Under the pieces are notes generated by a model. The model had not been told where the DNA came from. It saw only the letters and a list, made by a program, of their open reading frames with translations, and did no database searches. This document shows, piece after piece, positions 17,533 to 26,618 of a DNA stretch of 64,000 nt (its first letter is position 1; each line of letters starts with the position of its first letter). Source of the stretch: Flavobacterium sp. UMI-01 (GTDB lineage: Bacteria; Bacteroidota; Bacteroidia; Flavobacteriales; Flavobacteriaceae). The stretch is taken from positions 186,001-250,000 of the forward strand of contig NZ_BPLU01000008.1 in NCBI RefSeq assembly GCF_019656315.1. Direction: 5' to 3'. The position numbers and the translations under genes are program-made.

Positions 17533-18687
17533 ATGGATTTAAAGGAATTGTATAACGAATATAAAGAGTTGTCGATTAAAGGGAGGTATTTAACTTTGGA
17601 TGAATTAACTCCTTTGTTGAATACATTAAGTGCTGTCAGTGATTTGTTTATTATTGGAAAATCGGTTTTAGGAGAACCAATTTATAAGATTCAAATTGGG
17701 ACTGGTCAGACAAAAATTTTTCTATGGTCACAGATGCATGGAAATGAGAGTACAACTACTAAAGGATTGTTTGATTTTTTCAATCTTTTAAAAAGCGGTT
17801 CCTCTTTTGCTAAAAAACTTTTAGACACTTTTACTTTTTGTGCTTTACCTATGCTTAATCCTGATGGAGCTAGGCTATATACTCGCGAGAATGCGAATAA
17901 AATTGATTTGAATAGAGATTCGCAGGATTTAACACAGCCTGAAAGTCAGTTGTTGCGTAAAACTTTTGAGTTGTTTCAGCCGGATTATTGTTTTAACCTT
18001 CATGATCAACGGACTATTTTTGGTGTTGATATGACGGGTGAACCTGCAACGATGTCTTTTTTGGCTCCTTCCTATAATGAAGAGCGGGAAATTAATGCTT
18101 CTCGATTAAAAGCCATTGAACTTATCGCAGGAATAAATGCGACTCTGCAACAATTTATACCGGGTAAAGTAGGGCGTTTTGATGATTCGTTTAATATTAA
18201 TTGTATTGGTGATACCTTCCAATATTTAGGGGTTCCCACAATTTTATTTGAAGCAGGGCATTATCCAGGGGATTATGAGCGAGAAGTGACTCGAGAGTTT
18301 GTTTTTTATGCTTTGGTTACAAGTTTTAAATTGTTAAGCGAAAACGATGTAGTTCTTAATGGAATTGAAGATTATTTAAATATTCCTCAAAATAAACAGT
18401 CTTTTTATGATTTTAAATACAAAAACATAAAAATAAATTATGATGGTATTGAAAAAATAACGAATTTTGCTGCACAGTATAAGGAAGAAATAATTGATGG
18501 GAAGATTGTTTTCAATGCCTACATTATTGAAATAGGAGATTTAGAAAATCGCTTCGGTCATCTAGAATATGATGCTCAAGGGGCATCGTATCGGGATGAA
18601 GAAGGTGGTATTCCGCAATTAAACAAAAAAGCGAATTTCTGTTTAGAAAATAATATAGAATTTGTTAATGGATTGATAAAAAAGTAA
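17533..18687 (+). CDS. M14 family zinc carboxypeptidase
   Basis: 384 residues. Zinc ligands His and Glu in MHGNESTTTKG (about 75-85) and a third His in FNLHDQR; NPDGARLYTRENANKIDLNRD carries the substrate-binding Asn-Arg pair; TILFEAGHYPGDYERE holds the catalytic Glu. No signal peptide is evident, so it appears cytosolic, unlike digestive M14 enzymes. The last 100 residues form an extra domain of unknown role. Probably cleaves C-terminal residues or amide-linked metabolites. Confidence 0.85.
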   Translation: MDLKELYNEYKELSIKGRYLTLDELTPLLNTLSAVSDLFIIGKSVLGEPIYKIQIGTGQTKIFLWSQMHGNESTTTKGLFDFFNLLKSGSSFAKKLLDTFTFCALPMLNPDGARLYTRENANKIDLNRDSQDLTQPESQLLRKTFELFQPDYCFNLHDQRTIFGVDMTGEPATMSFLAPSYNEEREINASRLKAIELIAGINATLQQFIPGKVGRFDDSFNINCIGDTFQYLGVPTILFEAGHYPGDYEREVTREFVFYALVTSFKLLSENDVVLNGIEDYLNIPQNKQSFYDFKYKNIKINYDGIEKITNFAAQYKEEIIDGKIVFNAYIIEIGDLENRFGHLEYDAQGASYRDEEGGIPQLNKKANFCLENNIEFVNGLIKK

Positions 18688-18765
18688 TATTTTGCATCAG
18701 TTTTTCATTTTTATGTATATTTTTATGTTTTTGTAAAAGCTGTTAATTAAATTAATTAAAGAGAT

Positions 18766-19245
18766 ATGAGTAAGTTCCGTTTAGATGAAGTTGATCATCA
18801 AATTTTAGATATGTTAATTGATAACACGAGAGTGCCTTTCACAGATATTGCGAAAAAGTTATTAATTTCTGCTGGAACCGTGCATGTTAGAGTTAAAAAA
18901 ATGGAAGATGCAGGGATTATCATGGGATCTTCCTTAGTTTTAGATTACGATAAGCTAGGCTATTCTTTTATTGCTTATGTAGGTGTTTTCTTAAATAACA
19001 CTTCCCAAACTAAATTTGTCTTAGAGCGTATCAACGAAATTCCATTTGTTACTGTAGCATCAGTAACTACTGGAAAATTCAATATATTTTGTAAAATTAG
19101 AGCTAAAGATACTAAGCATGCTAAAGATGTCATCTTTATGATTGATGATATTGATGGAGTTTACAGAACAGAAACTATGATTTCCCTTGAAGAAAGCATC
19201 AACGACAAAAAGCGTTTGATGCATACTATTTTCAAAAACATGTAA
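18766..19245 (+). CDS. Lrp/AsnC family transcriptional regulator
   Basis: 159 residues, standard Lrp length. N-terminal HTH (DHQILDMLIDNTRVPFTDIAKKL, recognition helix SAGTVHVRVKKM) and a C-terminal RAM ligand-binding domain. Such proteins sense amino acids. It follows the M14 gene by 78 bases and may share its transcript. A weak hairpin plus T-run follows at about 19268-19303. Confidence 0.9.
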   Translation: MSKFRLDEVDHQILDMLIDNTRVPFTDIAKKLLISAGTVHVRVKKMEDAGIIMGSSLVLDYDKLGYSFIAYVGVFLNNTSQTKFVLERINEIPFVTVASVTTGKFNIFCKIRAKDTKHAKDVIFMIDDIDGVYRTETMISLEESINDKKRLMHTIFKNM

Positions 19246-19333
19246 TTCACTTAAAAGCTATATTTATAGTAACCTTAAGTTTGTTCTTGGGGTTATTTTT
19301 TTATAAAATCCAATCCAAAATAACGATTTAATT

Positions 19334-21919
19334 ATGTACACACTCCCAAAAATTGAACGGTTTAATCAAAATGTCCTTTCGAAATATAACATTTACAATA
19401 GTGTTTTTATTACATTGCCTTTTGATTCGATAGATAATACAGGAGTAATGCTGCCTTTGTTTACAGAGGTTTGCGAAACAGGTTTCAAAAAGCAAGAGAC
19501 TCCAAAAGAAATTATGGAGTTTTTCTCAAACAAATACTTGCATAGCGCTACTGAAAAGGATAAAATTGACATTATGTTTCGTTTTATTCAGTACATTGAG
19601 CGTCAAATTGTACTATTTGATGCCGTAGAAGATGCTGCTTTTCCAGTTGTTAATAATATGGAAGGTAGAGGTTCGTTGCGAGATATTAAAGAAAAGGCAG
19701 ATGCTAAGGGTAAGCAAGAAGAGCTTATTGATTTTTTAAGAAATTTCAATGTTAGAACCGTTTTAACGGCACATCCTACACAATTTTATCCTGGACCTGT
19801 ATTGGGAATTATTAATGATTTGACTCAAGCAATTAGAGAAAACAATTTACTTGGAATCAAACAATTGTTAGCGCAATTAGGAAAAACGCCTTTTATTAAA
19901 AATGAAAAACCAACGCCTTTTGATGAGGCAGTAAGTTTGATTTGGTACTTAGAGAACGTTTTTTATCCTACTTCTAGTGATATGATTCACTATTTGCAAA
20001 AAAATGTTTTTCCAGGGCAAAATATCGAAAATCCAATTATTAAATTAGGTTTTTGGCCAGGTGGTGACCGTGACGGGAATCCGTTTGTAACTACTGAAAT
20101 TACATTAAAAGTAGCTGATCGTTTAAGAACGTCAATTTTAAAATGCTACTATATGGAAGTGCGTAAACTTAAAAGAAAACTTACTTTCTTTAATGTAGAT
20201 GTATTAGTAGCTGAATTAGAAAATAAATTATACCGTTCCGTGTTTTATTCACAAGGGGATATTTTTATCACTTTGGACGAGTTAAAAGCACAGTTGAATA
20301 AAATCAGAAGTATTGTAATTGAGCAGCACGAATCATTGTATTTAGATGAATTAGAATCATTAATCATCAACGTCAATTTATTTGGATTCTATTTTGCTAG
20401 TTTAGATATTCGTCAAAACAGTCGCATACATGATGCTGTTTTCAAAGATATTTTTGATTATTATCAAAAAACAGATGCTTCTGTTTTTCCAGCCAATTAC
20501 TATGAATTATCTGAAGCTGAAAAATTTGAAGTCTTAGCAAAAGTTAAAGGGGATTTAGATTCGAAAGATTTTGAAGCTGAAATGACTCGAGCTACAATCG
20601 AATCGATCCAAGCAATTAAAGTGATACAAGCGAAAAATGGTGAAGAAGGAGCAAACCGTTACATCATTAGTAATAATGAAAGCGCATTGAATGTACTGGA
20701 AACATTAGCCATGATTCATTTGACTAATTGGGAAAATCCAACCGTTGATGTAGTTCCTCTGTTTGAATCTGTAGAAGATTTATTAGATGCTCATAATGTA
20801 ATGGAGAAGTTATATACTAATCCAATGTATGCTAGTCATTTGAAAAGAAGAGGAAATATTCAAACTATTATGTTAGGTTTCTCGGATGGAACCAAAGATG
20901 GAGGATATTTGATGGCTAACTGGAGTATTTATCAAGCAAAAGAAGCTTTGACAGCTATTTCGAGAAAATACGATGTTGAAGTAATCTTCTTTGACGGTCG
21001 TGGTGGGCCTCCAGCACGTGGTGGTGGTAAAACACATAAATTTTATGCTTCTTTAGGGCCTAATATCGAAAACAAAGAAATCCAAGTTACAGTTCAAGGG
21101 CAAACAATTAGTTCTAATTTTGGAACCTTAGATTCTTGCCGTTATAATTTGGAGAATTTATTGAGTGCTGGGGTTACTAATCAAGTATTTAATAGAGAGA
21201 TTAATATTTTCTCTCCAGAAGATAAAGCGGTGATGGAACAATTGTCGCAATTGGGGTACCAAAAATATTTGGATTTCAAAAATCACCCTAAATTTATTCC
21301 TTATTTGGAGCAAATGAGTACGTTGAAGTACTATGCAAAAACCAATATTGGAAGCCGACCTTCCAAAAGAAGCAAATCGGCGCAACTGGATTTTAAAGAT
21401 TTAAGAGCTATTCCGTTTGTAGGATCGTGGAGCCAATTAAAACAAAATGTTCCCGGGTTTTATGGTGTAGGTGCAGCCTTGAAACACTTTGAAGAAGTAG
21501 GACAATGGGATAAAGTTCAAGCGTTATATGATAATTCAATGTTCTTTAGAACCTTGTTAGAAAACAGTATGATGTCATTGGCTAAATCATTTTTCCCATT
21601 GACAGCGTACATGAAAAACGATCCTGAATTTGGAGAGTTTTGGCAAATGATATATGATGAGTTTTTGGACACAAAACGTTTGTTGTTGAAAATTGCAGGT
21701 CATACAGAATTGATGGAAAATTATCCTGATGGTAAAGCTTCAATTGAAATTAGAGAACGTATCGTATTGCCATTGTTAACGATACAGCAATATGCTTTGT
21801 TGCGTATCAATGAATTGAACAAAGAAAAAAATCCTGATACACAACTTATTAGTGTGTATGAGAAAATTGTAATGCGTTCGCTTTTTGGTAATACCAATGC
21901 AAGTAGAAACTCGGCATAA
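19334..21919 (+). CDS. ppc: Phosphoenolpyruvate carboxylase
   Basis: 861 residues. Catalytic LTAHPTQ near 150, GGDRDGNPFV, and the glycine loop FFDGRGGPPARGGGKTH near 555-570 identify PEPC. It carboxylates PEP to oxaloacetate, replenishing the TCA cycle. The loop has PPA where Escherichia-type enzymes have a Ser-Ile-Gly; this variant seems usual for Bacteroidetes. Intact C-terminus ends NTNASRNSA rather than the canonical NTG. Followed after 11 bases by a DinB gene. Confidence 0.93.
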   Translation: MYTLPKIERFNQNVLSKYNIYNSVFITLPFDSIDNTGVMLPLFTEVCETGFKKQETPKEIMEFFSNKYLHSATEKDKIDIMFRFIQYIERQIVLFDAVEDAAFPVVNNMEGRGSLRDIKEKADAKGKQEELIDFLRNFNVRTVLTAHPTQFYPGPVLGIINDLTQAIRENNLLGIKQLLAQLGKTPFIKNEKPTPFDEAVSLIWYLENVFYPTSSDMIHYLQKNVFPGQNIENPIIKLGFWPGGDRDGNPFVTTEITLKVADRLRTSILKCYYMEVRKLKRKLTFFNVDVLVAELENKLYRSVFYSQGDIFITLDELKAQLNKIRSIVIEQHESLYLDELESLIINVNLFGFYFASLDIRQNSRIHDAVFKDIFDYYQKTDASVFPANYYELSEAEKFEVLAKVKGDLDSKDFEAEMTRATIESIQAIKVIQAKNGEEGANRYIISNNESALNVLETLAMIHLTNWENPTVDVVPLFESVEDLLDAHNVMEKLYTNPMYASHLKRRGNIQTIMLGFSDGTKDGGYLMANWSIYQAKEALTAISRKYDVEVIFFDGRGGPPARGGGKTHKFYASLGPNIENKEIQVTVQGQTISSNFGTLDSCRYNLENLLSAGVTNQVFNREINIFSPEDKAVMEQLSQLGYQKYLDFKNHPKFIPYLEQMSTLKYYAKTNIGSRPSKRSKSAQLDFKDLRAIPFVGSWSQLKQNVPGFYGVGAALKHFEEVGQWDKVQALYDNSMFFRTLLENSMMSLAKSFFPLTAYMKNDPEFGEFWQMIYDEFLDTKRLLLKIAGHTELMENYPDGKASIEIRERIVLPLLTIQQYALLRINELNKEKNPDTQLISVYEKIVMRSLFGNTNASRNSA

Positions 21920-21930
21920 TTTAGTTATAG

Positions 21931-22446
21931 ATGAACGCTAGTCAATTACATGAAAGCGAGTATTCTGTTTTTTTTGCTACTTATATAAAAGCATTAGATA
22001 ATGTTGAATTGATTGAAGACTTAGAAATAAGTCTTCATCAATTTATCAAGTTTGTGCAAAATTTACCAATGGATAAATTTGATTTTCGTTATGCTGAAGG
22101 CAAATGGACAATCAAAGAGATTATTCAGCATTTGATTGATTCAGAAAGAGTTTTTTCTTATCGCGCCATGCGAATTTCAAGAAATGACAAGACTTTTCTA
22201 CCAGGTTTTGATGAAAATCTTTTTGTTGACAATACTGATGCCAATTCAAGGACTATTCAGGATTTATTAGCTGAATTTTCAGCCGTTCGTTTTTCGACCT
22301 TATTTCTTTTCAAAAGTTTGACTGATGAACAATTAATGAGAGTAGGGACTGTTTCTGAACATTCGGTTTCAGTGCGAGCTTTAGGTTTCTTAACGATTGG
22401 ACATCAAAAACACCACCAAAAAATATTTGAAGAAAGGTACCTTTAA
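21931..22446 (+). CDS. DinB family protein
   Basis: 171 residues, a four-helix DinB/YfiT-like fold. Metal ligands are recognisable as His in IIQHLIDSERV and the paired His residues in TIGHQKHHQKIFEERY near the C-terminus. Family members are metal-binding thiol transferases or of unknown activity. It follows ppc closely and is convergent with the glycosylase gene (one base between stop codons). Confidence 0.8.
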   Translation: MNASQLHESEYSVFFATYIKALDNVELIEDLEISLHQFIKFVQNLPMDKFDFRYAEGKWTIKEIIQHLIDSERVFSYRAMRISRNDKTFLPGFDENLFVDNTDANSRTIQDLLAEFSAVRFSTLFLFKSLTDEQLMRVGTVSEHSVSVRALGFLTIGHQKHHQKIFEERYL

Positions 22447-22447
22447 A

Positions 22448-22924
22448 CTATCCCAAAATAGTAGCCCAGATTTTTAATTTATTTTCAAAAGTCATAGTAT
22501 TAGCTGGACTTGTAGAAGGCATCACATAATACGTGATGCCTTTTATATGTCCAAATTTCTTAGTAAAATACCGATGACTTTCTTTTCCGTTGAAAGCGAT
22601 TTTTTTAATAGAAGGATAGTTTTTGAACAAAGTTTCAAAATCATTTTCTTTCTGGTTTTTGATATGAATATCCAAACTTCCTTTGCGCTCACAATAGTGC
22701 AACACATCCCAGAGACCTATTTTATGCGATTCTAATACTTTAATTTTTTCTTCAAAAACTTCAGAAACAGGTAATTCTCCGAGTAGCGTGTACATGATTT
22801 TCCAAAAATGATTTCTTTTGTGTGCGTAATATTCTTGTTTTTCCAACGAAGCAATTCCAGGCATGGTACCTAGAATTAAAATCTCTGTTTTAGAATTTAC
22901 ATAAGGAGCAAAAGAATAAATCAT
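22448..22924 (-). CDS. Uracil/hypoxanthine-DNA glycosylase (HDG-type, family 6 like)
   Basis: 158 residues from the internal ATG at 22924 (MIYSFAPYVN), which matches the usual family start; a longer start at 22954 would overlap recQ by 29 bases. ILILGTMPGIASLEKQEYYAHKRNHFW is the active-site region of the UDG superfamily group that removes hypoxanthine or deaminated bases. The C-terminal motif is VMPSTSPAN. It follows recQ and is likely cotranscribed with it, giving a small DNA-repair unit. Confidence 0.8.
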   Translation of the reverse strand: MIYSFAPYVNSKTEILILGTMPGIASLEKQEYYAHKRNHFWKIMYTLLGELPVSEVFEEKIKVLESHKIGLWDVLHYCERKGSLDIHIKNQKENDFETLFKNYPSIKKIAFNGKESHRYFTKKFGHIKGITYYVMPSTSPANTMTFENKLKIWATILG

Positions 22925-22925
22925 A

Positions 22926-25043
22926 TTATAAGTTGGTTTGGTTTCTTTTTTCAATGATTGCTAGAGCCAAGCGGATTTTGTCATACGGCATTTGTTCTTC
23001 AAAATAATCAAAATAGGGTTTCAAGGCACTAGGGCTTTCAAGACTTATTTTGGCGGCTGCAATTTGGGCTACATCTTCTTTGGAAACAAATTGGTACAAA
23101 TCTATTACGTGACCGTCTTGGTATAATTTAGCAAAATGCGACATGATAGTACTCACGCCTAAACTACGCTTTTCTGCAATAGCCTCAGGAGATAAGCCAC
23201 TTTCAAACAAAGCTAGTGTTTCTTTGTATGTTGATTTTTCATTTTTTGGTTTTATAGCTTTGTTTTTATGGAATTCAATAATGGCTTTTATAAAAGTAGT
23301 GCCATATTTTTCTAGTTTGGCTTTTCCTACACCATCAATGGCAAGTAATTCATCGTCACTCATTGGGCGGTTCATTTCCATTTCACGTAAGACCGCATCA
23401 CTGAAAATAACATAAGCTGGTACCGATTCTTCTTTAGAAAGTTCGTAACGTAATTTGCGTAATACTTCAAAAAGAGTATCTTTTTTGGGCTTGATTTTGG
23501 TTTCTCTAAGAATTTCTTTTTCAGAAGTCGTTTTATGAACGGTGGTTAATTGTACTTTTTCGCCATTAAATAAAACTTCATGAGCTAAAGAAGTAAGTTT
23601 GATATGATTTTTTTGATGAAAGGCAATTTCACAATAACCATGATTAATCAATTGAATGATATATTGATTCCAATCATGCCAAGAAACAGTATTTCCTACA
23701 CCGTAGGTTTTTAAATTTTGATATTCTTTTTCAAAAATATGTGCGTTTTTAGAGCCTCTCAAAAAATCAACTATTACTGGTAGAGGTTCTGATTCTTTTA
23801 AGCGAGCTATTGCTGATAGTGCTTTTTGAGCCAAAATAGTTCCGTCAAAAAATTCAGGTGGATTTTTACATACATCACAATTACCACAATTTTCAGTAAC
23901 GATTTCACCAAAGTACGAAAGCAATATTTTGCGTCTGCAACTTACGGCATCGGCATATTGTTTCATTCGTTCTAATTTTGATAGCTGTACTTCTGCATTT
24001 AAACCTTGAGAAGCAAATTTCTGTAACTGAATAACATCTCCATAACTTTCGAATAAAATGGTTTCTGAGGGGAGTCCATCGCGGCCCGCCCGACCAATTT
24101 CTTGGTAATATCCTTCGATGTTTTTTGGAAGATTATAGTGAATCACCCAGCGTACATTTGATTTGTCAATCCCCATACCAAAGGCAATCGTTGCACAAAT
24201 CACTTGGCAATCATCGTTGATGAAATCATCTTGTGTTTGAGCACGGACAAGATTGTCTAATCCAGCATGGTACGCTTTGGCATTAATTCCTGAATTCTGT
24301 AATTTTTCAGCAAGTTCTTCGGTTGTTTTTCTACTTAAACAATAAATAATACCAGATTCGTGAGGCTTTTTTTCGATAAAATCTATAATTTGTTTTACTC
24401 TGTCTAAGGCAGGTCGTACTTCTAAACTCAGGTTTTTTCTATCGAATGACGAAATAAAAACGGTTGGATTGTGTAAATTTAATTGTTGGCAAATATCCGT
24501 TCGTGTGGCTTTGTCAGCGGTTGCGGTCAAAGCGAGAATAGGAGTGGAGGGGAAGCGGTTTTTTAAGTAACCTAAATTAGTGTACGCTGGTCTAAAATCA
24601 TGTCCCCATGATGAAATGCAATGCGCTTCATCAATGGCTATTAAGCTGACAATTATTTGGTTAAATGTGTTTTCTAAATATGATAAACTTTCTGGAGCAA
24701 CATATACAAGTTTGATATCGTTACGAAGTATCGCCTCAATATGTGCTTGTTGTACTTGATCTGACTGACTGCTGTTAATACAGCAAGCGGCAATTCCATT
24801 GGCTTTTAAACTATCGACCTGGTCTTTCATTAAAGCAATCAAAGGCGAAATTACAATCGTAATCCCAGGAAATAATAAAGCTGGTAATTGAAAACAAATC
24901 GATTTTCCGCCACCGGTAGGCATAATTGCGAGGACATCTTTTTTGTCCAAAATTGCACTTATGATTTTTTCTTGATTGGGTCTAAATTTTTCAAAACCAA
25001 AAAAAGTTTTAAGCGTTTGATGAAGTGGCGTAGCAGTTGTCAT
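22926..25043 (-). CDS. recQ: ATP-dependent DNA helicase RecQ
   Basis: 705 residues. Walker A MPTGGGKS at 41-48, DEAH box IAIDEAHCIS, motif VI QEIGRAGRDG, then the RecQ zinc-binding cysteines (CRRKILLSYFGE...CGNCDVC), winged helix, an HRDC domain (about 530-600) and a C-terminal HTH segment (SPEAIAEKRSLGVSTIMSHFAKL). It unwinds recombination intermediates and stalled forks. The extra C-terminal HTH is a common Bacteroidetes feature. Confidence 0.94.
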   Translation of the reverse strand: MTTATPLHQTLKTFFGFEKFRPNQEKIISAILDKKDVLAIMPTGGGKSICFQLPALLFPGITIVISPLIALMKDQVDSLKANGIAACCINSSQSDQVQQAHIEAILRNDIKLVYVAPESLSYLENTFNQIIVSLIAIDEAHCISSWGHDFRPAYTNLGYLKNRFPSTPILALTATADKATRTDICQQLNLHNPTVFISSFDRKNLSLEVRPALDRVKQIIDFIEKKPHESGIIYCLSRKTTEELAEKLQNSGINAKAYHAGLDNLVRAQTQDDFINDDCQVICATIAFGMGIDKSNVRWVIHYNLPKNIEGYYQEIGRAGRDGLPSETILFESYGDVIQLQKFASQGLNAEVQLSKLERMKQYADAVSCRRKILLSYFGEIVTENCGNCDVCKNPPEFFDGTILAQKALSAIARLKESEPLPVIVDFLRGSKNAHIFEKEYQNLKTYGVGNTVSWHDWNQYIIQLINHGYCEIAFHQKNHIKLTSLAHEVLFNGEKVQLTTVHKTTSEKEILRETKIKPKKDTLFEVLRKLRYELSKEESVPAYVIFSDAVLREMEMNRPMSDDELLAIDGVGKAKLEKYGTTFIKAIIEFHKNKAIKPKNEKSTYKETLALFESGLSPEAIAEKRSLGVSTIMSHFAKLYQDGHVIDLYQFVSKEDVAQIAAAKISLESPSALKPYFDYFEEQMPYDKIRLALAIIEKRNQTNL

Positions 25044-25089
25044 GGAATAGAGTCAAAGAAAGTGTGGGTTGTGGTTTGTGAATATAAAA

Positions 25090-25117
25090 AAAGGAACTCT
25101 TGATAAGGAGTTCCTTT
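25090..25117 (-). terminator. Terminator of the acidic-tail gene
   Basis: AAAGGAACTC / GAGTTCCTTT perfect 10-bp stem, with a T-rich tail in the minus direction, just after the stop at 25139. Confidence 0.75.
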
Positions 25118-25138
25118 AGTTTATTGTTATGAAGTTAA

Positions 25139-25540
25139 TTAGTCCTCATCCTCTTCGTCATCGTCGTCAGAAGCGCTATTGCGATCATCATCGTCTTCGT
25201 CATCATCGTCTAACTCTGGTTTATCATCATTATCATCGTCATCATCGTCATCACTAATGTCGTCATCTAAGTCCAAACCTTTGATAGGTGCAATTGGTTC
25301 GATTACGTCATCAATTTCATCATCTTCATCATAATTTTCGATTCTGTCAGCAAGTTTCGTACTCACTTTTACTAAATAAATAGTGTCTTCAGTGCGTACT
25401 TCTACAGCTTCAACTAATTCGTTTTTAGCATTTCTAAAACGAATTATATCTGAATCATCATATCCATCAGGGAATCTATCCACTAATAAGTTTAGGATTT
25501 CGTTTGTAAGTTTTGCGTAATCAACAATTACTCTTTTCAT
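25139..25540 (-). CDS. Conserved flavobacterial protein with Asp-rich tail
   Basis: 133 residues. The first 75 form a small compact domain (MKRVIVDYAKLTNEILNLLVDRF) found widely in flavobacteria next to polyamine genes, and the last 60 are almost entirely Asp and Glu. The acidic tail could bind cations, including polyamines, but that is inference. It lies 9 bases after the deoxyhypusine-synthase-like gene and ends the operon. No known domain. Confidence 0.6.
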   Translation of the reverse strand: MKRVIVDYAKLTNEILNLLVDRFPDGYDDSDIIRFRNAKNELVEAVEVRTEDTIYLVKVSTKLADRIENYDEDDEIDDVIEPIAPIKGLDLDDDISDDDDDDDNDDKPELDDDDEDDDDRNSASDDDDEEDED

Positions 25541-25549
25541 AATGATATT

Positions 25550-26554
25550 CTATAAATCTAATAAATAAGCAAAAATTAATGGTGCTACAATAGTAGCATC
25601 TGATTCTATTATAAACTTAGGAGTTGTAATGTCTAGTTTTCCCCAAGTGATTTTTTCATTTGGCACCGCTCCTGAATAAGACCCGTAACTAGTGGTAGAA
25701 TCCGAAATTTGGCAAAAATAGCTCCAGAAAGGCACGTCATGCATTTCCATATCTTGATACAACATTGGTACAACACAGATTGGAAAATCTCCTGCAATTC
25801 CACCACCAATTTGGAAAAATCCTATTCCGTTTTCACTGTTTTTTGGATACCAATCAGCAAGAAAAGTCATGTACTCAATTCCTGATTTCATCGTTGAAGC
25901 TTTTAATTCTCCCTTAATCACATACGATGCAAAAATATTTCCCATGGTACTGTCTTCCCATCCTGGAACAACAATAGGTAAGTTTTTCTCAGCAGCTGCA
26001 TACATCCAGCTGTCTTTTAGATCAATTTCGTAATATTCTTCTAGAACACCTGAAAGCAACATTTTGTACATGAATTCATGAGGGAAATAACGCTCTCCTT
26101 TGTCATCAGCATCTTTCCATATTTTATAAATGTGTTTTTGCAAACGTCTAAAAGCTTCATGCTCAGGGATACAAGTGTCTGTAACTCTGTTTAATCCTCT
26201 TTCTAATAAATCCCACTCATCTTGTGGTGTTAAATCTCTATAGTGTGGTACTCTTTCATAATGAGAATGAGCTACTAAGTTCATGATGTCTTCTTCAAGA
26301 TTGGCTCCTGTACAAGAAATGATTTGTACTTTGTCTTGACGAATTATTTCGGCGAATATTTTACCAATTTCAGCTGTACTCATGGCGCCAGCCATACTCA
26401 CCATCATTTTAGCACCATTGGCTAATTGTTGTTCGTATGCTTTTGCTGCATCTACTAAAGAAGCTGAATTGAAATGCAAATAATGCTTTTCTATAAATTG
26501 GCTAATAGGTCCTTTGCTCATTTTATTTTTTTTAAAGATATTAAAATCATTCAT
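25550..26554 (-). CDS. Deoxyhypusine synthase family protein
   Basis: 334 residues. The fold signature MMVSMAGAMSTAEIG (NAD-binding), the GGG in IGGGIAGDF, and the catalytic-lysine region NEKITWGKLDI are all present, so the enzyme should form the enzyme-imine intermediate. Bacteria lack eIF5A, so members of this family are thought to transfer aminobutyl groups to small amines (homospermidine-like or agmatine-based chemistry). Adjacent speA supports a polyamine role. Start at 26554; a promoter box lies at 26574-26581. Confidence 0.85.
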   Translation of the reverse strand: MNDFNIFKKNKMSKGPISQFIEKHYLHFNSASLVDAAKAYEQQLANGAKMMVSMAGAMSTAEIGKIFAEIIRQDKVQIISCTGANLEEDIMNLVAHSHYERVPHYRDLTPQDEWDLLERGLNRVTDTCIPEHEAFRRLQKHIYKIWKDADDKGERYFPHEFMYKMLLSGVLEEYYEIDLKDSWMYAAAEKNLPIVVPGWEDSTMGNIFASYVIKGELKASTMKSGIEYMTFLADWYPKNSENGIGFFQIGGGIAGDFPICVVPMLYQDMEMHDVPFWSYFCQISDSTTSYGSYSGAVPNEKITWGKLDITTPKFIIESDATIVAPLIFAYLLDL

Positions 26555-26573
26555 TTGAAAAGGATTCTAATTT

Positions 26574-26581
26574 CAAATGTA
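26574..26581 (-). promoter_or_regulatory. Promoter -7 box of the deoxyhypusine-synthase-like gene
   Basis: Minus-strand TACATTTG, 20 bases before the start codon, so the leader would be about 14 bases. Confidence 0.5.
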
Positions 26582-26618
26582 AAGATTTTTTAATTTAACT
26601 ATATACTTATTTGAATTA

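Noticed and set aside
22925..22954. Ten-residue N-terminal extension of the DNA glycosylase
   Set aside because: It overlaps the end of recQ, and the internal ATG matches the usual family start.
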